20,632 nucleotides of DNA, taken from positions 1 to 20,632 of the IMG/VR virus record IMGVR_UViG_3300009506_002841. One strand, 5' to 3'. Source of the stretch: a virus. Positions 1-7,118 of the stretch are shown here, one piece after another; the first letter of the stretch is position 1; every line of letters starts with the position of its first letter. A program made the translations under genes and the position numbers. The notes beneath the pieces were generated by a model. It searched no databases. It had not been told where the DNA came from and worked only from the letters and a program-made list of their open reading frames with translations.

Positions 1-322
1 CACCATTCCACTCAAATCCAATGTCATAAACTCTTCGTTTGGCATATGCATCTTTGGCAATTTCCATTCTAAGTTCTTTATAGTCAGTATTGCTACGCTT
101 TACATTGAACATTCTATGATCTGGAGTAACAGACAAATCTAATCTGTTATTTTTGACTCTATACATTTGTCCATTATAATTAAACTCATGTATAGATTTA
201 GGTTTTTTAAATACTAATGTTCTTTCATACTCAGTTCTTGTAGCCACTTTATCTTCGTCTTTAAGATCTTTAAATAACTTCCATCCTGAATCTGTGAATA
301 TTTCAGTCTGGTCATCATAACA
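1..322 (-). other. Intein, N-terminal part (class 1 type, Cys1), cut by the window edge
   Basis: About 107 intein residues are visible. They start with Cys at codon 322-320, directly after host residue Gly145. Block A reads CYDDQTEIFTDSGW followed by KDLKDEDKV, the usual C-x(4)-T-x-I-x-T-x-x-G...DL...D.V pattern. Block B reads SVTPDHRMF, with the conserved Thr and His of the TxxH motif that activates the first splice junction. The host gene cannot encode a normal SQD1 enzyme without removal of this segment. Its base composition is more A+T-rich than the flanking host codons, as expected for a separately acquired element. Blocks C-G, any endonuclease domain and the C-terminal His-Asn junction lie outside the window. 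Confidence 0.9.
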
Positions 323-757
323 TCCAATGTGGACGACATGCGTGTCGATTCCAAGGTCAGATATCGCAACCAACAGGTTGTTGGTCGCAGATATGTTATT
401 GTTTACCGTATAGCGTTTTTCGTAAGGCCCCTTCATCGAATACGGAGCTGCCCTCTGTTCTGCCAGATGCACAACCGCCATTGGGCGAAGGTGATCTATC
501 GTTTTTACAAGTGCTTCATAATCCCTTGAAATATCGAACTGCCTGATGCCAAGGGTATTGCCTGTAAGCTGACGCCATTTGAGCACCCTATAGTCAGCAG
601 GCTTGATTGGTGTTAGACTTTCGCATCCAAGTTTCACATCAATTACCCTGCGGCTCAGGTCATCAACAATCGTGACATCATATCCCAGACTGCTGAGTCT
701 TAACGATATAGGCCAGCCACAGAATCCGTCTCCTCCAAAAACTATTATTCTAGACAT
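1..757 (-). CDS. UDP-sulfoquinovose synthase (SQD1/SqdB) family NAD-dependent epimerase, partial, interrupted by an intein
   Basis: Runs off the left edge; 252 residues are visible. Host residues 1-145 match the SQD1/SqdB family, SDR-fold enzymes that make UDP-sulfoquinovose from UDP-glucose and sulfite: a Rossmann motif GGDGFCGW (8-15), an SRR..D segment (35-40), ESLTPI (46-51) and AEQRAAPYSM (99-108), all recalled hallmarks of this family. At residue 146 the host frame passes into an intein just after VVHIG, where relatives continue with TMGxYG. The missing +1 residue is therefore expected to be the catalytic Thr. ATG at 757 overlaps the end of the methyltransferase gene by 8 nt (ATGTCTAG), implying translational coupling at the end of a glycan gene run. 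A role in sulfolipid synthesis is unlikely for a phage; a modified sugar nucleotide for a surface glycan is more plausible. Another SDR epimerase of this subgroup is possible. Confidence 0.85.
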   Translation of the reverse strand, partial: MSRIIVFGGDGFCGWPISLRLSSLGYDVTIVDDLSRRVIDVKLGCESLTPIKPADYRVLKWRQLTGNTLGIRQFDISRDYEALVKTIDHLRPMAVVHLAEQRAAPYSMKGPYEKRYTVNNNISATNNLLVAISDLGIDTHVVHIGCYDDQTEIFTDSGWKLFKDLKDEDKVATRTEYERTLVFKKPKSIHEFNYNGQMYRVKNNRLDLSVTPDHRMFNVKRSNTDYKELRMEIAKDAYAKRRVYDIGFEWNG

Positions 758-1280
758 CAACCCACCACACAAAGTTCGGCAGTAAACTCACCGCCTGAAA
801 GAATTCGTCAACAGCCCTTTTGACCCCAAACCTTTTTATTTTATAGTCATGACCTGACAATATTCCCCCATGTTTTACTTTCGGCAGCCAGAGGATTATA
901 TCCTGTTTTACATATTTATAAGCATGGTTAGCATCGATAAATGCGAAATCCAGACTCCTGTCAGGGACATGTTTGACAGCTTCCTCGCTGTACATCCTTA
1001 AAGTCGTAATTTTATCGCTATACGCTGATACTGCCTCAAGATACATCTCATACACATCATTGTAATTAAGCTGGCTGTACTGGCTCTTTTCTCTTAATAT
1101 AGCTTTGAAATCGGGATACAGTTCCCAGCAATCAACGCAATAATATTGTCTGATCCCAGGCAAATTTTCTAGAAGATGCTTGGCCATGACACCTTTCCAT
1201 ACGCCAATTTCCGCTATAGTCTCGTGCTTTCTGTCTTTCAAGAAATCGACCAGCGTTCTGCGATGTTCAGATTCACCCAT
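750..1280 (-). CDS. Class I SAM-dependent methyltransferase
   Basis: A 176-residue Rossmann-type methyltransferase of the Methyltransf_24 kind. The SAM-binding motif I is AEIGVWKG (residues 23-30). An acidic residue ends strand 2 (CVD, about 50), FIDANHAY (114-121) forms the motif around strand 4, and SGHDY lies at 142-146. Family members often act in surface-glycan gene clusters, methylating sugars or glycan-linked substrates; the substrate cannot be read from sequence. ATG at 1280 overlaps the upstream epimerase stop by 8 nt and has no good Shine-Dalgarno site, so it probably depends on translational coupling. Its own stop overlaps the start of the SQD1-like gene. Confidence 0.85.
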   Translation of the reverse strand: MGESEHRRTLVDFLKDRKHETIAEIGVWKGVMAKHLLENLPGIRQYYCVDCWELYPDFKAILREKSQYSQLNYNDVYEMYLEAVSAYSDKITTLRMYSEEAVKHVPDRSLDFAFIDANHAYKYVKQDIILWLPKVKHGGILSGHDYKIKRFGVKRAVDEFFQAVSLLPNFVWWVDV

Positions 1281-2187
1281 TTAAAAACCAATCGACCGTC
1301 ATCCTAAGTCCGTCATCAAGTGTGACTTCAGGTCTCCATCCAAGTTCGTTATGTGCCTTTTTTATATATGCAAAATTTCTGCGGACATCTCCTACCCTCG
1401 GATCTGTCCTGCATATGGTAATGTTCTTGTATCCAACGTCAGAGAGCACCATTAAAAGTTTTCTGATAAGGTCAAAAATGCTGGTTTCGATATTTGTCGC
1501 AATCTGGTACACACCGCTTCCTCTTTCAGATGACCTGAATATGGCGTTGACAAGATCGTCAACATAAATAAAATCCCTCGTCTGGGTCCCGTCTCCATAT
1601 ATCTCGAAAACTTTACCGTCCAGTGCCTGTCTGATAAACTTCGATACAACGCTTCCCTTGTAAACGGATTCAGGACCATAAACATTGCTGAAACGCAGAG
1701 CGACCGTATCCACCCCGAATGTCAACTGATATGCCCGGCAGTACGCCTCCCCAGCGAGCTTGCTGGCACCGTACGGAGACACCGGATTCGGTGCTGTGTC
1801 TTCACGTATCGGAGGGTCACACTCACCGACAGCAGCACCGGACGACGCAAATACGAATTTTTTAATATGATTAACCTTTGCGGCCTCAAGCATGTTAAAC
1901 GTCCCGACTATGTTTTCCTCCATGTCTTTTCTTGGATTCATCACAGACGGCTCAACTCCCGTGTTTGCAGCAAGATGAACAACGATACCGATATCTTTAC
2001 AACATTTAAGACATACATCAGGATCAGTTATATCTCCCTCAACAAATTCCACTTCAGGAAACCTGCATGGAATGCCAAACGACATGTTGTCGAGTATCCT
2101 GACGCTTTTCCCGGATGCCACCAGCCTACTGACCAGGTTAGTCCCTATAAACCCGCATCCACCTGTTATGAGCCACTTTTTTTCCAT
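1273..2187 (-). CDS. NAD-dependent epimerase/dehydratase, UDP-glucose 4-epimerase-like (extended SDR)
   Basis: 304 residues, normal length for an extended short-chain dehydrogenase acting on nucleotide sugars. The NAD-binding motif is GGCGFIG (9-15), with VVHLAA at 69-74, SSGAAVG (115-121) at the catalytic Ser/Thr position, and the Tyr-Lys pair in YGASK (Y139, K143). The pattern fits GalE-like or UDP-glucuronate epimerase-like enzymes that act on UDP-sugars; the exact substrate is not readable. ATG at 2187 lies inside the end of the upstream glycosyltransferase gene (22-nt overlap). With the SQD1-like gene it probably supplies activated sugars to the neighbouring glycosyltransferases. Confidence 0.9.
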   Translation of the reverse strand: MEKKWLITGGCGFIGTNLVSRLVASGKSVRILDNMSFGIPCRFPEVEFVEGDITDPDVCLKCCKDIGIVVHLAANTGVEPSVMNPRKDMEENIVGTFNMLEAAKVNHIKKFVFASSGAAVGECDPPIREDTAPNPVSPYGASKLAGEAYCRAYQLTFGVDTVALRFSNVYGPESVYKGSVVSKFIRQALDGKVFEIYGDGTQTRDFIYVDDLVNAIFRSSERGSGVYQIATNIETSIFDLIRKLLMVLSDVGYKNITICRTDPRVGDVRRNFAYIKKAHNELGWRPEVTLDDGLRMTVDWFLNG

Positions 2188-2969
2188 TTATCAAGTTCTT
2201 TCCCAAACATGACAGCGCAGTCGTCTTTCCTCAAAAGATGCACATTCCCGTTCCATACATAATTACTCGGCTTATTCCCGCTTGGAAGACCAAATTCAAG
2301 GGGAAGGCAGTCGTATCTCATCTCTTTCTTGCATTCTTCAAACGCATGCCAGCAGCTTCCCTGTCCCCATCCAACAGGCCTTTCAATCGGAGGTACCCTG
2401 TCGATGTGATATCTCCACCTGTCAAAAAATCTTTTCAGGCTATCAGCAGGCCTTACAAGAACGCAGTCCGTCGTGATCCGCGCTTTAACAACCTTATGCC
2501 ACAACCTTAGCTTAAACCAGATATCCTTCTTGTCCAAAAGATCGTGGACGACGTTTATAAGAGGTTTTCTGAAGAGCGTGTCGATATCAAAATGAGCAAT
2601 ATACTCATATTTTTTTGACCAGAGTATTTTGTACACGCTTCTCCACCTGTCATCTCCGGATGTCATTAACTTCCAGACCCTGTTCGGCCCCTGGATGTAC
2701 ATCTTCTCGCATTCGTTTTTGTACGTCTCCATGACCTCAACCGGTAACCCTGCCCTTTTTGCCCAGTCCTGCATTGGAAGGGGCATGGAATTGACAGTTA
2801 TTTTACCGTCAGGATAGCATGAAATCAGATCATTAACCTCGTCCCTGGTCAGCCCCCTTGTGTCCATCCATACTTCAGGAAGATTGTCCCTATGGACATA
2901 GTGGAGACTCTTTAAAAACACTCTGGCATTTTCAAAAAACCCGTTCGTAAAATACGTGTGAATTAACAT
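2166..2969 (-). CDS. Glycosyltransferase, GT-A fold with DxD motif
   Basis: 267 residues from the preferred ATG at 2969, which has an AAAGGA Shine-Dalgarno just upstream and overlaps the previous stop as ATGTTAA. A longer form from ATG 2996 would add nine residues that do not resemble a domain start. The protein opens with a short beta-strand-like segment (MLIHTYFTNG). It carries YIAHFDIDTLF around residues 124-133, whose DID (128-130) is a typical metal and nucleotide-sugar binding DxD. The layout resembles GT8-like or other small viral GT-A enzymes, but I cannot name a family with certainty. It probably transfers a sugar made by the neighbouring epimerases. Confidence 0.75.
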   Translation of the reverse strand: MLIHTYFTNGFFENARVFLKSLHYVHRDNLPEVWMDTRGLTRDEVNDLISCYPDGKITVNSMPLPMQDWAKRAGLPVEVMETYKNECEKMYIQGPNRVWKLMTSGDDRWRSVYKILWSKKYEYIAHFDIDTLFRKPLINVVHDLLDKKDIWFKLRLWHKVVKARITTDCVLVRPADSLKRFFDRWRYHIDRVPPIERPVGWGQGSCWHAFEECKKEMRYDCLPLEFGLPSGNKPSNYVWNGNVHLLRKDDCAVMFGKELDKWKKSGS

Positions 2970-3535
2970 ATTCCTTTCTCGACTTCCGTAAGACATCCGC
3001 CTATTGCCGCTTTAAATACAATCCTGTCCCACCAGTACACCTTGGAAGGCATGATTTTTAAAAGTACGGCATTTAAAAAATAGAAATCACCGGCCCTTAC
3101 TTCCGACCATTTCTCTGAAAATTTCTGGAATAAGTTGTTACTGACGACAAAGTTTGGCGCTCCGATTGTGGTTCGAACCGGCAACACGTTTTTCCATACT
3201 TCATCAAATGGGTATAGAGGCTCGCCGATGTGCCCCTTACAGATGACAACATCGGGATTATTTGAATTGACGATTTCCTTTAGGTCTTTAATAAAATCAT
3301 TATAGACTAAAAAATCATCATCATCGAGAACATATACGAACTTTCCGTTTACTCTTTTGCGGTGCTCATGGATTTGAGTGTTTGCCCAGTGTAAACCCCT
3401 GCCCTCATCATCGTTGATGAAAAGCTGTTCGTAGTCCTTCTCTGTTTGATTTTGGACGGAAGCTATACAGCGCTCGAGCTGTTTCGGTCGCTTGTAGCAT
3501 CGCGTTATGATGCTTAAAAATGGAGTCATTTTCAT
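2963..3535 (-). CDS. Glycosyltransferase family 2
   Basis: 190 residues from ATG 3535 (ATG 3529 and TTG 3538 are alternatives). The GT2 pattern is clear: FLSIITRCYKRP (6-17), ASVQNQT (25-31), FINDDEG (39-45) binding the nucleotide, and VLDDDDF (69-75) containing the metal-binding DxD. It is short for GT2, having mainly the catalytic core and no acceptor extension. The gene starts 128 nt inside the end of the upstream glycosyltransferase, an unusually long overlap. A strong GGGAGGG site upstream is better spaced for an ATG at 3543, which is out of frame and stops after two codons. A past frameshift or base error at this junction is possible. Confidence 0.85.
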   Translation of the reverse strand: MKMTPFLSIITRCYKRPKQLERCIASVQNQTEKDYEQLFINDDEGRGLHWANTQIHEHRKRVNGKFVYVLDDDDFLVYNDFIKDLKEIVNSNNPDVVICKGHIGEPLYPFDEVWKNVLPVRTTIGAPNFVVSNNLFQKFSEKWSEVRAGDFYFLNAVLLKIMPSKVYWWDRIVFKAAIGGCLTEVEKGIC

Positions 3536-4643
3536 CAAACCATAATTTTAAGCCCTCCCGAAGCTCTTCCCTGAAACTGCTTGGAATATCGTCCATGGCC
3601 TTATAAAGCAGACTTAACGTATTTTTACTGTGTTCAAGATATGTCGTGGCAAGGTGAAACAGGGCGAGTGCGTAAGCCTTGCTGTTTTTGTTAAAGACAA
3701 ACTGAGACGCACGCTCCGCCATATTTTTATCAAAATCATGGTAAGCATTGACAAATCCCCTTGCTCCGGCACCGACAAGATTCTGATTTTTTGTCAACAT
3801 GCCATATCTTAACAGCGCCATATTGATATCAAGATCGTTGGGAAGTTCCTTCAGCGCGATTTCCAGCCATTTCCATGCGTTTTCTGCGTCATGTTTATTC
3901 AAGTATTGAGCAATAATAGACCAGTACACAGACCTGTGAAATCTTCCGTCTTTAATTTTTTTTCTTTTTTTAGCGTACTTTACTGCCCAATCAAGACTTT
4001 TTTCATGGTTGTCTGCAAAACTTGCATAAGCCTGAGACAGGTAAAAAATTGAATCGTAATCGTGAGGATCTTTTCGGACTGCCTTTTCTAATAGACTGAT
4101 CGTACGTTTGGCTTTAATTTCCTTTTCGTATGGATCAAGGTCATATCCGTAGTGGTTGAATTTCACAAATGTGCACAGACCAGTATCTCCTTTATACACC
4201 GGTTCATTGTGAATTGCCCTTCTGTATTTAACTTTTCCGTTTCTGAAAAACCGGACATGCTGTGTGGTTGCCGTCTCTTTGCCACCGACAATGTCGGTGC
4301 AGACAAGTGCAACAGCATTTATTTCCTTAATTGTCATCTCAAGAAACTTGAGAAACATTGAAGGCGTCGAACCTTTCAGGTAAACAAATTCTTCATCTGC
4401 ATCAAGCTGATATACCCAGTCGCCTGTCGCATATGAAAAGGACTGATTTCTGTGCTTTGCGAAGTTACCTTCCCATGGATGGTAATAAACTTTTGCACCG
4501 AACTCTTTTGCAATTTTCACTGTCTGATCGACAGACCCGGTATCAACGACGATCAGCTCAGCATTTAAACCTCTTACGGATTCAAGACACCTTCTGAGAT
4601 TTTTCTGCTCATTTTTTACGATCATCGCTATGGATAAGCGCAT
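3408..4643 (-). CDS. Glycosyltransferase family 2 with TPR-like helical region
   Basis: 411 residues. The N-terminal GT2 domain starts at residue 1 with SIAMIVKNEQ (4-13), then VVDTGSVD (32-39), WEGNFAKHRN (57-66) and YQLDADEEF (78-86), where DAD (81-83) is the metal-binding motif. From about residue 185 there are repeated helix pairs resembling tetratricopeptide repeats (for example DSIFYLSQAYAS and NAWKWLEIALKELPND). This is the known GT2-plus-TPR architecture found in glycan and glycopeptide clusters. ATG 4643 follows AAAGGA at good spacing and shares one base with the previous stop (TGATG). The last roughly 43 residues are read in another frame of the next gene and may not belong to the original protein. 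Confidence 0.87.
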   Translation of the reverse strand: MRLSIAMIVKNEQKNLRRCLESVRGLNAELIVVDTGSVDQTVKIAKEFGAKVYYHPWEGNFAKHRNQSFSYATGDWVYQLDADEEFVYLKGSTPSMFLKFLEMTIKEINAVALVCTDIVGGKETATTQHVRFFRNGKVKYRRAIHNEPVYKGDTGLCTFVKFNHYGYDLDPYEKEIKAKRTISLLEKAVRKDPHDYDSIFYLSQAYASFADNHEKSLDWAVKYAKKRKKIKDGRFHRSVYWSIIAQYLNKHDAENAWKWLEIALKELPNDLDINMALLRYGMLTKNQNLVGAGARGFVNAYHDFDKNMAERASQFVFNKNSKAYALALFHLATTYLEHSKNTLSLLYKAMDDIPSSFREELREGLKLWFDENDSIFKHHNAMLQATETARALYSFRPKSNREGLRTAFHQR

Positions 4644-5128
4644 CAGTCGTCCTTTGAAATTTCGTAATCTACAAGGACCCTTATATGATCGAGGATCTCA
4701 TCCCGTTTCGCAGTGTTTGGAAACGAGACATCAAACCTCTTGCGTGCAAAAGCCTTAATCTTGGCAACATTACCAAGATCTTGGAGTTTTTCAATTAACT
4801 TATCAAGATCTCCGGCACCATAGTAATTACCGACGTCCATGGTAAATCCGTCTGATTCATCCTGAATATCGATTTCGACTTCTTTATGTACGGGTTTCAC
4901 CTCAACAGGCTTTTTTTTTGGAACAACACCAGGAGGTGGTTGCTGCATAACCCTGACATGGCCTGCCCTGACTTCTGTCTTCACAAAGTCATTCGGCATT
5001 TCAAGGCAAAGATGTTTTCCAGGATAGATCTTAAACTTAAATCCCCATAATGTTATTACAGAACCAGGCAAATTAGGATAAATGCTGGGGTCTATAATAG
5101 CTTCAACCCAAGTTTTACTTTCACTCAT
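4643..5128 (-). CDS. Hypothetical protein downstream of the major capsid gene
   Basis: 161 residues, not recognised. The N-terminal part (1-75) looks like a small beta domain, including VITLWGFKFKIYPGKHLCLE and ending in VRVMQQ. A Pro/Lys/Val-rich linker with acidic patches (about 66-95) follows. The C-terminal part (about 105-155) is a predicted mixed helix-strand segment with DLDKLIEKLQDLG, AFARKRFDVSF and a final helix. By position between capsid and glycosyltransferases it could be a head accessory, decoration or head-completion protein, but no motif proves this. ATG 5128 has GGGGGA upstream and lies after a strong hairpin. Confidence 0.7.
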   Translation of the reverse strand: MSESKTWVEAIIDPSIYPNLPGSVITLWGFKFKIYPGKHLCLEMPNDFVKTEVRAGHVRVMQQPPPGVVPKKKPVEVKPVHKEVEIDIQDESDGFTMDVGNYYGAGDLDKLIEKLQDLGNVAKIKAFARKRFDVSFPNTAKRDEILDHIRVLVDYEISKDD

Positions 5129-5140
5129 GTTTCCCCCGTA

Positions 5141-5170
5141 TGGAGGAGGCCCTTAAAAGGACCTCCTCTA
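5141..5170 (-). other. RNA hairpin between capsid gene and following gene
   Basis: Inverted repeat gaggagg (5143-5149) and cctcctc (5162-5168), with further CCTT/AAGG pairing inside and weaker pairing outside. It lies in the 70-nt gap after the capsid stop, just upstream of the next gene's ribosome-binding site. No U-run follows on the minus strand, so it is not a standard intrinsic terminator. A processing, stabilising or attenuating hairpin limiting read-through from the capsid gene is more likely. Confidence 0.55.
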
Positions 5171-5198
5171 GGCATAGGAAACCGCGTCCCGGAAGACC

Positions 5199-6137
5199 TT
5201 AGTCACTGATTGAAGTAAGCCGCGCAAGACCTTTTCTGCTAAAGAGTGCAAAGTTGGCATACTGTTTGATACGCCAAATTATGACATCTTTTGCTTCCTG
5301 AGCTCCAACACGTTCAATCATAATTCCTGCAGGTACGGACATCGGATGTACGCCTGCAATCCCAACTTTGTTTGAACCATCATCAAAGCATCCAGCCCAT
5401 ACAGAAGTAAGCGCTCCACCTGTCAATGCAGCACCATTCGCCGTTTCTTCGACTGACAGATAGTCGTTTATAAAAATCGGAATACCTTCGTAGCTGATGG
5501 TCTGTCTCCCACCTGGCAATGTCACAACCCAGTCAGCCGGCGTGCCGCCGAGAGACCGCAAAAGAACCTTATAAGACCTCAAAGTCCGTCGCGGCATCAT
5601 GATCCAGTCGACCTGACCGTCTTTAGACAGGACAAGATCACACAGTTCGTCAAGCAACACAAAAGAAAGCGTCTGTGTCGTCGCGGCTGTGGTGTACTGT
5701 GTTGCATCGCATAGACTGTGGAAACTGTTCATCTGGGGAGACGCCCCTGTGCCCTGAGCCATGCCAGTCTGGAATAACCGGCCAAGAGACTTGGCCTTCA
5801 AAGAAATTTCCAGGGCTGTCTGGTCGACACCGGCACTGATAGACTGTGCCTGAACGAGTCCATCCATTTCAGCGTCACCGATCAGTTTGGTAGCCTTAAA
5901 TGTTTTGGTTGTGAAGGTGGAGGCTGTTTTAGCCGTTGAAGTGATGGTTGCCCCTACTGAAGCAACTTCGGTCGGACCGAGAGTAAGTTCCCGGTTAACG
6001 ATAAGGCCCTGTCCTTCATATCCAGTGAAGGGCAGGACGTCGAACAAAGGATTAACTGAAATAAAGTCTTCTACCACGCCGGAAACAATCTCATCATTGA
6101 TGAGCAGTCCAGCCTGAGCTAGAGTTTGTGTAGCCAT
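5199..6137 (-). CDS. Major capsid protein (HK97-fold expected)
   Basis: 312 residues, typical length for an HK97-type capsid protein without a separate delta domain. It lacks a signal peptide or membrane segment and is rich in Thr, Ala, Gly and Val. An N-terminal helical arm (1-30) precedes an extended-loop-like segment with Thr-rich TSTAKTASTFTTKTFKATK (about 66-84). Helix- and strand-rich P and A domain-like regions follow, ending in IIWRIKQYANFALFSRKGLARL. The position just downstream of a coiled-coil scaffold-like gene supports the call. The site GGAGGT five bases before ATG 6137 is among the strongest in the window, in keeping with high expression. The exact capsid subfamily is not identified. 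Confidence 0.87.
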   Translation of the reverse strand: MATQTLAQAGLLINDEIVSGVVEDFISVNPLFDVLPFTGYEGQGLIVNRELTLGPTEVASVGATITSTAKTASTFTTKTFKATKLIGDAEMDGLVQAQSISAGVDQTALEISLKAKSLGRLFQTGMAQGTGASPQMNSFHSLCDATQYTTAATTQTLSFVLLDELCDLVLSKDGQVDWIMMPRRTLRSYKVLLRSLGGTPADWVVTLPGGRQTISYEGIPIFINDYLSVEETANGAALTGGALTSVWAGCFDDGSNKVGIAGVHPMSVPAGIMIERVGAQEAKDVIIWRIKQYANFALFSRKGLARLTSISD

Positions 6138-6169
6138 CTGTTACCTCCAGATTTTGCGCGGCAAAGACT

Positions 6170-6964
6170 TTATGTACCGAAATCTCCAGGATATCTATTT
6201 TTAAGCCCTGCCGCAATTTTGTCAGCAGTGTTGGCAAATTCTTTATCTTTTCCAGAACCAAGATTTCCTCGAGCTGGTAGCCCGCCCTGATGTGTGTTAA
6301 GAATTTGCGCTTTCCGTGGATGTTCGTCGATCACCCTGGAAACGGCTTCTTCAAAATCAGCAGGATCTCCGTGATTTTTCTGGGACATCATAATTTCTCC
6401 ACTTCTATCAAGTCCCCGAATCTCAAGAGTTTTCTCATCGACCTGAAACCGGTCCCCAAAGATTTTTACTGCGTCTTCAGGGCAGTAAATGGTTTTCTGG
6501 TCTTTCCCGCTGAAATGTGGACTGTTTGAAAACTTTGTCGTTATCAAGAGGTTTTTTATAATGGCGTCTTTTTCACCAATTTTTGAGGCTATTTTAGCGA
6601 TTTCTTTTTCATGACCCTGTCTGATTTCCTGTTTCTCCTTGTCGAAACTTTTGGTCATGTCTGCTTTTAGGACTTTAATCCCGTTCGCATCCAGAATTTC
6701 CTTTGACTTTAAGTTAGAAACAGTCTCAAGAGCTTCAAATGCAAGTTCAGGATCAAGGCCCTTATACACTTCTAAGTCTTTTTTGAGCTGTTCGGCTTTT
6801 GTATAATGCCGCGTACGTTCCTCTTTCAAATCAGCAATGTTCTTTTCCAATCCCTGAAGCGTTGCCGCAGCATCAAATGGACTCTGAGATCCATCTGCGT
6901 ACTTATAAACGGGCAACCCATCTTTTAGAACCACATTTCCATTTTCATCCGTTACCAATTTCAT
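6170..6964 (-). CDS. Capsid scaffold-like protein (coiled coil)
   Basis: 264 residues, charged and mostly helical. A short N-terminal segment with GLPVYKYADGS is followed by predicted coiled coils at about 36-68 (LEKNIADLKEERTRHYTKA) and about 95-140, which is rich in Lys and Glu. A Gly-rich, loosely ordered tail (about 225-264) follows. Such proteins guide procapsid assembly and are lost before DNA packaging. This one resembles phage scaffold-like proteins of the DUF6651 type, although I cannot test the match. It is the first gene of the leftward operon, 32 bp upstream of the capsid gene. ATG 6964 follows AAAGGG with about eight bases of spacing. Confidence 0.75.
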   Translation of the reverse strand: MKLVTDENGNVVLKDGLPVYKYADGSQSPFDAAATLQGLEKNIADLKEERTRHYTKAEQLKKDLEVYKGLDPELAFEALETVSNLKSKEILDANGIKVLKADMTKSFDKEKQEIRQGHEKEIAKIASKIGEKDAIIKNLLITTKFSNSPHFSGKDQKTIYCPEDAVKIFGDRFQVDEKTLEIRGLDRSGEIMMSQKNHGDPADFEEAVSRVIDEHPRKAQILNTHQGGLPARGNLGSGKDKEFANTADKIAAGLKNRYPGDFGT

Positions 6965-7006
6965 AGCATCACGCCCTTTCGTTTTGGCATCTCGCCTGTT
7001 CGTATA

Positions 7007-7036
7007 TTCCTAACGGTCAAAATTGACCGTTAGGAA
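7007..7036. promoter_or_regulatory. Perfect inverted repeat, probable operator or leader hairpin
   Basis: Arms ttcctaacggtcaa (7007-7020) and ttgaccgttaggaa (7023-7036) are perfectly complementary over 14 bp around a 2-base centre. The repeat lies upstream of the rightward -35 box and inside the expected 5' leader of the leftward scaffold-capsid transcript. It has no following T-run on either strand, so it is not a normal terminator. The symmetry suits a dimeric repressor or activator site; a structured leader RNA is the alternative. Confidence 0.65.
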
Positions 7037-7055
7037 CCCCCGTTTATAAAATTAC

Positions 7056-7085
7056 TTGACTCCGCAGGATATAATATTCTATAAT
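7056..7085 (+). promoter_or_regulatory. Sigma-70-like promoter for the terminase-portal operon
   Basis: A -35 box TTGACT (7056-7061) and a perfect -10 box TATAAT (7080-7085) are separated by 18 bp. A second TATAAT at 7070-7075 is too close to the -35 box to be used with it. Transcription should start near 7092, leaving about 27 nt before ATG 7119. It overlaps the oppositely directed promoter almost completely. Confidence 0.75.
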
Positions 7086-7100
7086 TATGTGCAAAGTCAA
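7071..7100 (-). promoter_or_regulatory. Sigma-70-like promoter for the scaffold-capsid-glycan operon
   Basis: On the minus strand a -35 box TTGACT (7100-7095) and a -10 box TATTAT (7076-7071) are separated by 18 bp. The start should lie near 7064, giving a leader of about 100 nt that includes the inverted repeat at 7007-7036. Both boxes interleave with those of the rightward promoter, so RNA polymerase can probably occupy only one at a time. Confidence 0.6.
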
Positions 7101-7118
7101 CAAAAAAATATTAATTAG

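Noticed and set aside
329-529. A short plus-strand open frame near the left edge
   Set aside because: It lies wholly opposite the SQD1-like gene, whose conserved motifs prove the minus strand is coding.
1867-2262. A 131-codon plus-strand open frame opposite the epimerase and glycosyltransferase genes
   Set aside because: It spans two real genes on the other strand and its product shows no domain pattern.
7007-7020. TTGACC within the inverted repeat as a -35 box for a leftward promoter
   Set aside because: No -10-like hexamer follows at 16-19 bp on the minus strand; the TTGACT/TATTAT pair at 7100-7071 is far better.
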